Origin: Planctomycetota bacterium
GTDB lineage: Bacteria > Planctomycetota > UBA1135 > UBA2386
Assembly: GCA_020848735.1 (NCBI GenBank)
Contig: JADLHO010000051.1
Span: 1-36,644, forward strand
DNA length: 36,644 bases
Direction: 5' to 3'
A model generated the notes under the pieces. The model had not been told where the DNA came from. It did no database searches and worked only from the letters and a program-made list of their open reading frames with translations. Shown piece by piece: positions 1-8,400 of the stretch. Position 1 is the stretch's first letter. Every line of letters begins with the position of its first letter. Made by a program: the position numbers and the translations under genes.

Positions 1-1
1 G

Positions 2-2596
2 CGCCGCTTCTCGCGGCTGCTCAATCGCGACTTCGTGTTCTTCGAGCGCGTCGTCGCCCCGCTCGCGCGTGCCGAGGTCGAGGAACCGCGCACGCTGGCG
101 TTCCGCGCGCTGCGGCGCGAGCACGTGTTGCTCGACGAGTTGCCCCACGACCAGGCGGCGGCGTTGCTGCAGGCGCGCGCCGAGGCCCTCGCCGCGCGGC
201 TCGTGGCCCGCGGCGACACGGTTCTCGGCGACGGGCCACCGCGCGCGGCCCCTTCGACCCGCGACATCCCGGTCGAGCACGCGATCGAGTACCTGTGGCG
301 GCTGCGGCCGGCGGAGCTCGGCGGTTACCTCCCGCGCCGCGACGTGCTCGCGCTGGACCGCTTCGTGCGCGTGCTCAACGCGCCGCTCGTGCGTTGGCTG
401 CCGGTGATCGCGCAACTGCGCAGTCGACAGGTCTTCGCCACACCAGAAGAACGCGTCGTCGACTTCGGGCGTCGGGTGGCACTGGTGCTCGAGCGCTGGC
501 GCGATCGCGCGCTGCACTTCGCGGACCTCCACGGCATCGTCACCGGTCCGCAGGTCCTCGACCGCGTCGCGAGCGCGATCGTGAAGGCCTCGCAGCGCCC
601 GGCGGTCCGACTGCTGCTCTTCGGCGGCCTGTTCACGCTCGTGCGCATGGTGCTCGGTGCGGAGAGCACGATCGGCGGCTTCCTCGCGCGCTTCGTCGCG
701 ACGCCGCTCGTGATCCTCGGCGGGGCATGTCTCGTGTTGCTCGCGCTCGGTCGTTGGCTGAAGGCGCTGGCGGGCGAGGCTGCGGATGCCTTCCGCCTCA
801 CGAGCGAGGTCCACTTCCTCAACCTCACCGAACTCGTCAAGCAGCGCCACGAGGCCGAGGACCTCCAGTTCCTCGCCGCGCGCGTGCACCGCGACGAGCT
901 CGATGCCTGGCGCATCGCGGGCAAGCTCGCGGCGATCCTGCAGGTGCAGCGCAGCGGCAACGCCGAGTCCTCGCCGCGCATCGCCGACTCCGCGCTCGAG
1001 GCTCGGCTCCAGCGGACGGCGCTGCTCTACCTCCATTTCCAGGACGGCGCACCGCTGCACCAGAGCGACGTGCGCACGACGGAACAGCTGCTCGCGAACC
1101 TGTCGCTGCAGAACATCCGCAACGCGTGGCTCGGCGCCACGCGGCGCGATCGACGTCGCCTGCGCTCGCTCTCGCTCGTCGAGGGCTCGCTGTTCCGCGG
1201 GCCCTACGTGTGGTTCCAGTTCGTGGCGGAGAGCGTCGCGGTGGAGACGGCGAAGCTCGTCACCGAGTGGAACCGCCACTGCATGACGAGGGACCGCCGG
1301 CGCCGCGCCACGGCTGCCGAGCGCGCGAGCTTCGCGGCGTGGCTGCGCAGCCGGCGACATGCCGGTGACGCGCGCGCGGAGCGCACGACGCCGCCGGGCA
1401 GCCGCGAGCTCTTCCACACGACCGAGTTCCAGGCGCTCGACTTCCTCACGATCGATCCGCTGCGCAGCGAACACCTCGCGCGGCGCTTCGGCCGCGGCAT
1501 CGTGCGACTCGTCGTGCGCGACCGCGAGCGGATGATCCGCGAGATCTTCGGCATGCGGCCGCTGCACGAGCTGCCGCGCTCGCGCCGCACGTTGAACTTC
1601 CTCCGCTTCTGGGAGGCGCGGCTCTCGCGGGGGCGGGTGTTCTTCGCACCGCTGCACTTCGTGCGGCTCTTCCTCGCCGGCATCCGCATGACGATCGCCC
1701 GGCTCGTGCGCATCGTCCGCGAGATCCTCGTGCCGGAGTCGGCGGCGCGGACGCGTGAGCGCGGGCGGGCGCCCTTCGCCGTGGCGCTGCGGAAGATCCA
1801 GCGCATGAAGGGGCCGGGGCTCCTCGAGGCGATGCGCCTGCGGGCGGCGGTCGATCCGGAGTACGTCGGAGCACCGGGCGGCTGGTCGCGCGGTGCCGCC
1901 TTCACGAGTCCGAGCGAACTCGACCGCGACATGGACTTCCTCCATCTCCGCGAGCGCGAGCGCGAACCGCTGCGCGAGCTGGGGCAGCAGCTTCGCCGGC
2001 GCGTGCAGGAGTGCCACTCCGCGGTGCTCGGCGGCACCTTGCGGATCCCCGTCCAGGCCGACGGCGAACGCACGGCCAGGGAACTCGCCGCGACGGTCGC
2101 GTGGGTCACCGATCGCCACGCGGTGCGCACGCTCGCGCGTGCGGAGGAGACCTTCGCGCGGCGACTCGCGGAGCTCACGGCCGATCCGTCGCAGGTCGCG
2201 CCGCGTCGGCTGCGGAGGGTCGGGGCGTGGCTCGTGCGCGGGGGCAGCCCTCATCCGCTGCAGCGCTGGCTCGATGTGCACGTCGCGCCGGGGCGCGTCG
2301 ATCGTGCGGCACGACGGGCGTTGTTCGGTGCGTGGCATGGCGGCGACGCGGAGCTCCGCGCGCTGGTGCTCGCGTGGTTGCCCCTTCCGCGCGGGGTCCG
2401 ACCGGTCGACGAGGCCCAACGCCGACTCGGGGTCCTGCTCGATTCCACGGAGGAGACGGTGCGCGATCTCGGCGCGCTGCGCGCCGTCCAGTCGCTCGCC
2501 GTGCTCGACGTGCGCAAGTACCGCGAGCTCGTCTTCGCGCTCGGCGGCTACGAGCGCGACGGCGAGGACCCCTCGATCGCGAAGGCGCTGCCGTGA
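2..2596 (+). CDS. Large membrane-associated protein of unknown function, 5' end outside window
   Basis: The frame is open from the first full codon of the window to the TGA at 2594-2596, so the gene very likely begins upstream; the GTG at 35 is only an internal candidate start. At least 864 residues are encoded. Two hydrophobic stretches (about residues 200-245 of the visible part, including LLLFGGLFTLVRMVLG and TPLVILGGACLVLLALG) look like a pair of membrane helices. The rest is highly charged, rich in Arg and Glu, and probably mostly helical and cytoplasmic. I recognise no catalytic motif or family. The stop overlaps the GTG start of the next gene by four bases (GTGA), which suggests translational coupling with a glycosyltransferase-like membrane protein and perhaps a shared role in envelope assembly. 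Coding is certain from length, GC3 bias and coupling; the function is unknown. Confidence 0.85.
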   Translation, partial: RRFSRLLNRDFVFFERVVAPLARAEVEEPRTLAFRALRREHVLLDELPHDQAAALLQARAEALAARLVARGDTVLGDGPPRAAPSTRDIPVEHAIEYLWRLRPAELGGYLPRRDVLALDRFVRVLNAPLVRWLPVIAQLRSRQVFATPEERVVDFGRRVALVLERWRDRALHFADLHGIVTGPQVLDRVASAIVKASQRPAVRLLLFGGLFTLVRMVLGAESTIGGFLARFVATPLVILGGACLVLLALGRWLKALAGEAADAFRLTSEVHFLNLTELVKQRHEAEDLQFLAARVHRDELDAWRIAGKLAAILQVQRSGNAESSPRIADSALEARLQRTALLYLHFQDGAPLHQSDVRTTEQLLANLSLQNIRNAWLGATRRDRRRLRSLSLVEGSLFRGPYVWFQFVAESVAVETAKLVTEWNRHCMTRDRRRRATAAERASFAAWLRSRRHAGDARAERTTPPGSRELFHTTEFQALDFLTIDPLRSEHLARRFGRGIVRLVVRDRERMIREIFGMRPLHELPRSRRTLNFLRFWEARLSRGRVFFAPLHFVRLFLAGIRMTIARLVRIVREILVPESAARTRERGRAPFAVALRKIQRMKGPGLLEAMRLRAAVDPEYVGAPGGWSRGAAFTSPSELDRDMDFLHLREREREPLRELGQQLRRRVQECHSAVLGGTLRIPVQADGERTARELAATVAWVTDRHAVRTLARAEETFARRLAELTADPSQVAPRRLRRVGAWLVRGGSPHPLQRWLDVHVAPGRVDRAARRALFGAWHGGDAELRALVLAWLPLPRGVRPVDEAQRRLGVLLDSTEETVRDLGALRAVQSLAVLDVRKYRELVFALGGYERDGEDPSIAKALP

Positions 2597-3918
2597 CGGA
2601 GTCCCGCGTCCCCGCGCTCGAGATCGCCGGGCTCTGCGCGATGGCCTTCGCGCTCCGCATGCTCGTCGCCGTCCTGACCCCGGTGCCGGCCGAGGACGCG
2701 GCGAACTACCTCTGGATGGCCCAGCGCTTCGCGGCGGGGGATTGGGCCGCGGCCCTCTCGGAGGTCTTCCCTCCCGGGCTCCCGCTCTTGGTCGCCCCCG
2801 TCGTCGCTGCGGGCTTCGACCCGTTCCGCGGCGGACAGCTCGTCGTCGCATCCGTCGCCGCGCTGGCGATCTGGCCCTGCGTGCGCCTGGCGGAGACGCG
2901 TGAGCCATCGCTCGCGCGGATCACCGGCGTCCTGCTCGCGCTGCTGCCGCTCGCGACGCGTTTCGTGGGGGAGGTCCTGACCGAGCCGGTCTTCGCGACG
3001 TTCGCCGCGACGGCGCTGCTCGCGGCGCTGCGCGGGCACCATGCGTGGTCCGGCGTCGCGGCCGCACTCGCGTTCACGCTGCGGCCGGAGGCGCTCGCGT
3101 TGCCCGCCGCCAATCTCGTGCTGGGGCGCGTCCGGGGACTCGCCGCGGTCCTGCCGCTCGGCGCCGGAGTCGTCGGACTCGCCGCCTGGCGCAGCGCGCA
3201 CGGCCAGGCCTTCGAACTGCTGCCGAAGCTCGGCTTCAACGCCGCGCGTGGCGATGCCGCGCTCTCGGCCGACGGCATCCGCTGGCAGACCGTCCTCGAG
3301 AACCTCGTCGCCCTGCCCGGGGCCTGGCTCGAGGCCTTCTGGGGTGTGGGTCTGCTCGCGCTCTACGGGATCTGGCGCCTGCGCGGGGACCGCACGGGGC
3401 GCGCCTTCGTCGCGGTGCTCGCCGTCGTCGTGATGGCGGTGCTCGCCTTCCTCACGCGCCGGCGCTTCCTGGTCGCGTGGTTCCCGGTGCTCGCGCTTTT
3501 CCTGCCCGTCGCGCTCGCGGCGCTTCGCGAGCGCAGCCGCTACGTGCTGCAGGTCCTGCTCGTGCTCACGAGCCTGCTCGGCTGCCTGAACTTCACCGAC
3601 GACGATCGCTACGGCGAGCGCGTCGTCGGCGAGTGGCTCGCGACGATGCTGAGGCCGGGCGAGACGGTCGCCGGAGACATGACCCGGGTCATCTGGTTCG
3701 CCGGCCTGCGGCCGCTGAGCCCGCGGCACTTCAGCACCGAGGAGCTCCGCGAGGCGACGCGGGCGGCAGGGGTGCGCTTCGTCGTGCTCGGCGGTCGCCG
3801 CGCGGGAAACGCGGAGCTGGCGGCCTCGCTCGCACCCGGCTTCACGCCGACCGGCATGCCGTTGCGCGAGACGCGCGCGGCGGAGCGGCGCGGATTGCTC
3901 GTGCTCGAGCGGCGCTGA
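2593..3918 (+). CDS. GT-C fold glycosyltransferase-like integral membrane protein (GT39/PMT_2-like)
   Basis: This encodes 441 residues from a GTG that overlaps the previous stop. It has many hydrophobic helices. The first extracytoplasmic loop contains an acidic pair (AEDAANYLWMAQRF) followed by GDW and PPGLPLL, the layout of GT-C glycosyltransferases of the PMT/ArnT type, which transfer sugars from polyprenyl-phosphate donors outside the cytoplasmic membrane. Helices continue through the middle (for example FVGEVLTEPVFATFAATALLA and FVAVLAVVVMAVLAFL). A soluble tail of about 120 residues after the last helix (from LNFTDDDRYGERV) resembles the periplasmic tails of this class. Substrate and donor cannot be read from the sequence. 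The alternative is a related polytopic protein without transferase activity. Expression is probably coupled to the upstream gene. Confidence 0.7.
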   Translation: MTESRVPALEIAGLCAMAFALRMLVAVLTPVPAEDAANYLWMAQRFAAGDWAAALSEVFPPGLPLLVAPVVAAGFDPFRGGQLVVASVAALAIWPCVRLAETREPSLARITGVLLALLPLATRFVGEVLTEPVFATFAATALLAALRGHHAWSGVAAALAFTLRPEALALPAANLVLGRVRGLAAVLPLGAGVVGLAAWRSAHGQAFELLPKLGFNAARGDAALSADGIRWQTVLENLVALPGAWLEAFWGVGLLALYGIWRLRGDRTGRAFVAVLAVVVMAVLAFLTRRRFLVAWFPVLALFLPVALAALRERSRYVLQVLLVLTSLLGCLNFTDDDRYGERVVGEWLATMLRPGETVAGDMTRVIWFAGLRPLSPRHFSTEELREATRAAGVRFVVLGGRRAGNAELAASLAPGFTPTGMPLRETRAAERRGLLVLERR

Positions 3919-3923
3919 GCGCA

Positions 3924-3937
3924 CCCGCGCTCGCGGG
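3924..3937. terminator. GC-rich hairpin between convergent genes
   Basis: CCCGCG-CT-CGCGGG forms a short perfect inverted repeat in the 27-bp gap between the convergent glycosyltransferase and ychF. There is no T tract, so it is only a weak candidate for a bidirectional terminator. Confidence 0.3.
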
Positions 3938-3945
3938 ATGTTCGA

Positions 3946-5043
3946 TCAGTTCGCGATGAGGAAGTGGCAGACGTCGCCGTCGCGGAGGACGTAGTCCTTG
4001 CCCTCGACGCGCAGCTTGCCCGCCGCCTTGATCGCGGCCTCGCTCTTGTGCTCCATCAGGTCGTCGAAGGTGTAGACCTGCGCGCGGACGAACTTCTTGA
4101 CGAAGTCCGTGTGGATCACGCCCGCGCCGATCGGGGCGGTGTCGCCGCGGTGGATGACCCACGCGCGGACCTCGATCTCGCCCGCGGTGAAGTAGGTCTG
4201 CAGACCGAGCAGCTCGAAGCCCTCGTGGATGAGGCGCGTGAGTCCCGAGTCGGTCATGTCGAGGTCCTTCATGAACTCGGCGCGATCCGCGGCGTCCATG
4301 CGCACGAGCTCGGCCTCGATGTCGGCGCAGACGTGGATCATCCGCGCCTTCGTGCGCGCGGCGTACTCGCGGAGCTCCTGCACGCGCTTGCTGGTCCCCG
4401 TCAGGTCGTCCTGGCCGACGTTCGCGACGAACAGCACCGGCTTGATCGTCATGAGGAAGAGCGGATAGAGCGCCTTCCGGTCGGTCTCGTTGATCTCGAG
4501 GGTGCGGAGCGGTTCGCCCTTCTCGAGGTGCGCCTTGCAGCGGTCGAGCAGCTCCTTGAGCTTCACGGCGTCCTTGTCGCCCGTGCGCGCCTTCTTGCCG
4601 GTGCGCTCGATGTTGCGCTCGAGGGTCTGGAGGTCGGCCTGCGCAAGCTCGAGTTCGACGATCTCCGCGTCGATCGCGGGGTCGATGCTGCCCGACACGC
4701 TCTGCACGTCGGCGCTCTCGAAGCAGCGCACCACGTGGAGCAGCACGTCGCTCTCCTTCAGCGCGCCGAGGAAGCCGATCCCGAGCCCTTCGCCGTGGCT
4801 GCTCCCCGACACGATGCCGGGGATGTCCACGACCGTCATCTGCGCGGGGATGATCCGCTTCGTCGCGATCATCGAGGAGATGCGCGCGAGCCGCGGATCG
4901 GGCACGTCGACCACGCCGCGCACCGGCTCCTTCGTGCTGAACATGAAGTTCGCGCGCTCGGACGTCTCGCCCAACGTGATCGCGTTGAAGACCGTGCTCT
5001 TGCCGACGTTCGGCAGGCCGACGATGCCGCAGGACAGACCCAT
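3946..5043 (-). CDS. ychF: Ribosome-associated ATPase/GTPase YchF (Obg/OLA1 family)
   Basis: This 365-residue protein is the normal length for YchF. The P-loop GLPNVGKST lies at residues 9-17, the G3 motif DIPG at 73-76, and the strongly conserved segments SSHGEGLG and FLGALKESDVLLHVVRCF follow. A coiled-coil insertion (about 125-180) and the C-terminal TGS-like domain (YFTAGEIEVRAWVIHRG to the end, with DFVKKFVRAQV) complete the family architecture. YchF binds ribosomes and hydrolyses ATP in preference to GTP; it has been linked to translation quality control and stress responses. The nucleotide-specificity motif, usually NxxE, reads NVGQ at 208-211, a conservative departure. The gene lies downstream of an unrelated secreted-protein gene on the same strand with a 114-bp gap, so it probably has its own promoter. 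The ATG is chosen because the P-loop begins nine residues later, as is usual. Confidence 0.97.
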   Translation of the reverse strand: MGLSCGIVGLPNVGKSTVFNAITLGETSERANFMFSTKEPVRGVVDVPDPRLARISSMIATKRIIPAQMTVVDIPGIVSGSSHGEGLGIGFLGALKESDVLLHVVRCFESADVQSVSGSIDPAIDAEIVELELAQADLQTLERNIERTGKKARTGDKDAVKLKELLDRCKAHLEKGEPLRTLEINETDRKALYPLFLMTIKPVLFVANVGQDDLTGTSKRVQELREYAARTKARMIHVCADIEAELVRMDAADRAEFMKDLDMTDSGLTRLIHEGFELLGLQTYFTAGEIEVRAWVIHRGDTAPIGAGVIHTDFVKKFVRAQVYTFDDLMEHKSEAAIKAAGKLRVEGKDYVLRDGDVCHFLIAN

Positions 5044-5114
5044 GTTCGGAGCGCTTCGGAGGGGTGTTTGCCGATCGGAGGGCGGAGCAGGGTAGCGAGC
5101 CGCGATCGATCGGG

Positions 5115-5132
5115 CGAGCGCGCTCTCGCTCG
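5115..5132. terminator. Candidate hairpin between the small anchored protein and ychF
   Basis: CGAGCG and CGCTCG flank a 6-base loop just downstream of the minus-strand stop at 5158. The hairpin could end transcription before ychF. It has no T tract, so support is weak. Confidence 0.25.
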
Positions 5133-5157
5133 GAGTCCGCCGCCGAGCCCCTCCGCG

Positions 5158-5763
5158 CTACTTCCGGGTGTCGGGCGACGGGTCGCTCGGCGCGGGCAGC
5201 TTGCCCGCTTCGCCCGCGGTCGTGGCCGCCGGCTCGCTGCCCTTGGGCAGGAGCCAGGGGCCGCTCTTCTGGTCGATGCCCAGGCCGGCATCGATCGTGC
5301 CCTTCTCCCCGATCATCGAGAGCGAGCCCAGGCCCTCCCGGTCGACGACGAGGTGGAGGCGCGGCCGCCGCAGCGAGTCGTAGAAGACCCCGTGCGGGAG
5401 GCCGTCGCCGTCCACCGCGAAGCCGAGGCGGGACTTCTCGTCGGCGCTGAGCAGCAGCACCGAGGGCTCGACGCCCTTCACGGAGATGTCGATGCGCCGC
5501 TTGCCCTCGCTGTCCGTCATCTCGAAGGACGGCGTGCCGCCGGTCTCGAGCCGCAGGCTCGCCCGGGGCAGGTCGTTGCCGTCGACGAGCACGAAGGACC
5601 GCGCGCGGACCTCGTCGCGGAAGAAGGGCGCGGTGAACGCGAGGCACGGGAAGGCCAGCGCGCACACGAGTGCCACGCCGCTGGTCGTGCGCAGGCGCCG
5701 ATTCGACCGCTCGAGCTCCGCGAGGCGGAACTCGAGGCGGTCGGCATCAGCCCCGCGCGTCAC
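5158..5763 (-). CDS. Small bitopic membrane-anchored protein with extracytoplasmic beta-rich domain
   Basis: This encodes 201 residues. The GTG start at 5763 overlaps the TGA of the upstream secreted-protein gene (GTGA), so the two are probably co-translated. After a short charged helical N-terminus (residues about 5-22, LEFRLAELERSNRRLR) comes one hydrophobic helix (TTSGVALVCALAFPCLAF). The remaining roughly 155 residues consist of short repeated strand-like units of the pattern 'D-(x)n-G-x-P-R-hydrophobic' (RARSFVLVDGNDLPRASLRL, FEMTDSEGKRRIDISV, LHLVVDREGLGSLSMIG). Similar anchored proteins with 'vDaeGrxRaxL' repeats are widespread in GC-rich environmental bacteria and have no known function. 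I assign none. The C-terminal tail is Pro/Ala rich and probably disordered. Confidence 0.8.
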   Translation of the reverse strand: MTRGADADRLEFRLAELERSNRRLRTTSGVALVCALAFPCLAFTAPFFRDEVRARSFVLVDGNDLPRASLRLETGGTPSFEMTDSEGKRRIDISVKGVEPSVLLLSADEKSRLGFAVDGDGLPHGVFYDSLRRPRLHLVVDREGLGSLSMIGEKGTIDAGLGIDQKSGPWLLPKGSEPAATTAGEAGKLPAPSDPSPDTRK

Positions 5764-8303
5764 TGGTTGCCACCTGCCGCGCTGCGCATCGCATTGCTGT
5801 AGGTCAGCGTCAGCGGCCGCGGCGTGCCCGGATCGATGATGACCCAGCTCGTGTAGAGCGGCAGACCGATGGCCGCAGGGTTGACCGGCCAGGTGAAGCC
5901 GATCTGCGAAGTGCCGAACGCCGTCGTCCCGAGCGACTCCGTCGAGACGATGTCGTGGTAGAGCGTGCAGCCGGTCACGCCGATGAAGTTGAGGTTCAGC
6001 GGCAGGGCGAAGGCGCCCCAGCTCGTGTTGGAGAAGCCGAGGTTCAGCGCGGCAGGCGCGTTCGGGCGCGCATTGGCGAGCCGATACACGGTGACCGTGC
6101 CCTGCTGCGGACCCTGCTGGCCACCCGGCCAGGTGATCGTGTGCAGGGGCACCACGCCGTTGCTGCCGATGCAGCCGGCGCCGATCGAGGACGTCGAGCC
6201 CGCGATGTTGACGTAGTACTCGGCGACCGCGGTGTGGTTGCCGTCCATGGTGACGACGACGCTCGCCTGGCCGAGGGGCTGCGCATTGCCGTCGACGCTC
6301 CAACGCTTGAAGGGGTTGAAGCCGACGCTGGCCGGCGCGGTGAGCGTCACCGCGTCGCCGTCGCGGTAGCGCCGCGAGAAGCTCGTGGTGCCGTTGCCGT
6401 TGCCGTCGAAGTCGGCCGGGTTCACGGTGATCGTGGTGCCCGAGGCCGGGTTCGTCGACTGCACGGTGAGCGTGCGCGCCCGCACGTAGCGCGCCTCGAC
6501 CGTGTCGGCCTGGACGCCGATGTTGCTGATCGTGTAGGTGAGCTGGCCCACCGGGCCGAGACCGAACGAGGTGGTGCCGGGGATCGCCTTCGCCGCCCAC
6601 TGCAGGAACAGGTAGGTCGTGCCGCCGGAGACGTGCGTCGACGGGGCCGTGACCGTGATGTTCGGGAAGCTCTGCGTGAAGCTGCGGTAGAAGGGCGTGT
6701 TCGCGCCGCCTTCGACGAAGCGGTCGAAGGGCACCATGCCGATCGGCACGCCGTTGATCGGCGTCGAGAGCACCATCAGGCCCGTGAAGCCGTCGCGGAA
6801 CGCGTCGCGTCCGAAGCGGACCGAGCGGGGCTCCTGGTCGCCGTTGGCGCCGCCGCCGACCATGCCCATGCCGGTCGCGACGAACTGCTGCTCCCAGGGC
6901 CAGAAGGGCGGGCGCTGGACCGTGAAGTAGTCACCCCAGACGTTCGAGGTCGGCCCGGCATTGGCGCTCGCGATGAAACGCGCCGACGAGAAGTTCTCGA
7001 GGTCGTCCTTCAGGAGCGACACCGAGACCGGGTAGTAGGGCCCGCCGCCGAGCGCGCAGGAGATGCCGATGTGCCCCGCCGCGTTGGTCGCGGCCGCGGG
7101 ATACATGAACGACAACGAGTTGTTGTAGATCGAACGCTGCTCGAGGATCGCGCGGTCCGCGAGGTTGAAGCGCACGAGCCTGACGAAGTTGTGCGTCTGC
7201 ACGCCGATCGGGCCGGAGTGCCAGAGGAAGCCGAACTCGGTCGCGCTCTGGTAGCCGCCCTGGATGCGCGAGTCGGCGCGGCCGGTCCAGTTGCGCCCGT
7301 CCGGGCCCGGATCGGCGGCGTAGCTGAACGACCAGGCCGCGACGTCGCGGATCTCGCCGCCGATCCCGCCGCCGGCGTCATCCCACCAGTTGAGGCGGAG
7401 CTGGGTCGTGGACTGGTGGCTCGCGAAGTACATCCGCGTGCCGGCGTCCTGCGTGAAGCGGAAGGAGCTGCCGCCGCCGAGGGCAGAGCTCGTGATGTAG
7501 CTGAAGCCGATGGTTCCGCCGGCGGCCATGTCCGCGATGCGCATGCGCCACACGACGGCGCCCTGGTACGCACCGGCGCCGTTGAACACGTTGGAGGCGA
7601 AGTAGAAGAACTCCGGGCTCCGCGCCGTGTCGGGGAAGTCGAGCCAGGTCCCGGCGGGGAAGCCGAAGTTCTGGGGCGCGAGGAGGTACGAGTGCGAGAA
7701 GTTGCCTGCGCCGAGGTTCGCCGCACTCGTCGAGACCGCGAGGCGCGCACCGCCCGTGCCCGTCCCGTCGGCCACGTACTGCAGGTACCAGACGGTCGTC
7801 GCGCCCGCGTTGACGAGGCGCTGATCGCAGCAGAAACCGCCCCAGGCCGCGCCGAACGAGGTGTACGGGTTCACGTACGACCAGCTCCCGCCGCCATCCT
7901 GCGTGCGGGCCGCGTACCAGTTCGCGGTGAAGAAGCCGTTGCTCTGGTCGGCGAAGACGCAGGCGGGCTCCGCGATGCGCGAGGAGGAAGCGCCGCCCGG
8001 CTTCACGACGTCGCTGCGGAAGTTCACGTAGTCGCCGCCGAGCTCGGCGAGCGGATCCACGATCAGCACCGGCTTGTCGTTCGGCTGCGGGATCTCGTTG
8101 TAGCCCACCGGGATCGGGGGGAGCCCGTGCTTGGGCGGCGAGTCCTGCAGCACGCGCGGCGGCTGCGGCACGTTCGGGCCGGGGTTCGGCACGGCTTCCG
8201 GGGCGACGGTGCCGTGGCCTGCTGGGACGAGACCCTGGGCGCGCGCCGGCGCCAGGAGCGAGAGGGCTGTCAGGGACAGCGCGAGGGCGACTGTGGTTCG
8301 CAT
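5760..8303 (-). CDS. Large secreted protein: sialidase-like propeller, InlB-type B repeat, shared C-terminal domain
   Basis: This encodes 847 residues. The ATG at 8303 is chosen because it begins a clean signal peptide (MRTTVALALSLTALSLLAPARAQ); the open frame further upstream has non-coding composition. The mature part (about 60-560) is rich in aromatic and Gly residues, with a RTQDGGGSW Asp-box-like motif and CCDQRL near the start. It resembles secreted proteins with a BNR/sialidase-like propeller, although enzyme residues cannot be assigned. Around residues 610-710 sits a segment like the bacterial InlB B-repeat ('FKRWSVDG...VVVTMDGNHTAVAEY'). The last 140 residues (GAGCIGSNGVVPLH, LANARPNAPAALNLGFS, GVTGCTLY, TSWVIIDPG) match the C-terminal domain of four other proteins in this window. 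Its stop overlaps the start of the next gene. It is extracellular or surface-bound; the substrate is unknown. Confidence 0.85.
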   Translation of the reverse strand: MRTTVALALSLTALSLLAPARAQGLVPAGHGTVAPEAVPNPGPNVPQPPRVLQDSPPKHGLPPIPVGYNEIPQPNDKPVLIVDPLAELGGDYVNFRSDVVKPGGASSSRIAEPACVFADQSNGFFTANWYAARTQDGGGSWSYVNPYTSFGAAWGGFCCDQRLVNAGATTVWYLQYVADGTGTGGARLAVSTSAANLGAGNFSHSYLLAPQNFGFPAGTWLDFPDTARSPEFFYFASNVFNGAGAYQGAVVWRMRIADMAAGGTIGFSYITSSALGGGSSFRFTQDAGTRMYFASHQSTTQLRLNWWDDAGGGIGGEIRDVAAWSFSYAADPGPDGRNWTGRADSRIQGGYQSATEFGFLWHSGPIGVQTHNFVRLVRFNLADRAILEQRSIYNNSLSFMYPAAATNAAGHIGISCALGGGPYYPVSVSLLKDDLENFSSARFIASANAGPTSNVWGDYFTVQRPPFWPWEQQFVATGMGMVGGGANGDQEPRSVRFGRDAFRDGFTGLMVLSTPINGVPIGMVPFDRFVEGGANTPFYRSFTQSFPNITVTAPSTHVSGGTTYLFLQWAAKAIPGTTSFGLGPVGQLTYTISNIGVQADTVEARYVRARTLTVQSTNPASGTTITVNPADFDGNGNGTTSFSRRYRDGDAVTLTAPASVGFNPFKRWSVDGNAQPLGQASVVVTMDGNHTAVAEYYVNIAGSTSSIGAGCIGSNGVVPLHTITWPGGQQGPQQGTVTVYRLANARPNAPAALNLGFSNTSWGAFALPLNLNFIGVTGCTLYHDIVSTESLGTTAFGTSQIGFTWPVNPAAIGLPLYTSWVIIDPGTPRPLTLTYSNAMRSAAGGNQ

Positions 8304-8349
8304 GACGACGAGGATCCGGGGGTGATCCTTGCAGGGGCAGGAACGAGAT

Positions 8350-8368
8350 GCGCGGCCACCGGCCGCGC
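8350..8368. terminator. Strong GC hairpin between the GT87-like gene and the secreted-protein gene
   Basis: GCGCGGCC and GGCCGCGC flank a 3-base loop, an 8-bp perfect stem. A second perfect inverted repeat (9-bp arms ACCCGACAC/GTGTCGGGT, 8403-8422) overlaps the stop codon of the GT87-like gene. Together they could end or attenuate transcription before the secreted-protein gene. Neither has a U tract. Confidence 0.35.
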
Positions 8369-8400
8369 GGGCGGCATCGTGCCGCTCGCCGCGTGCCCTG

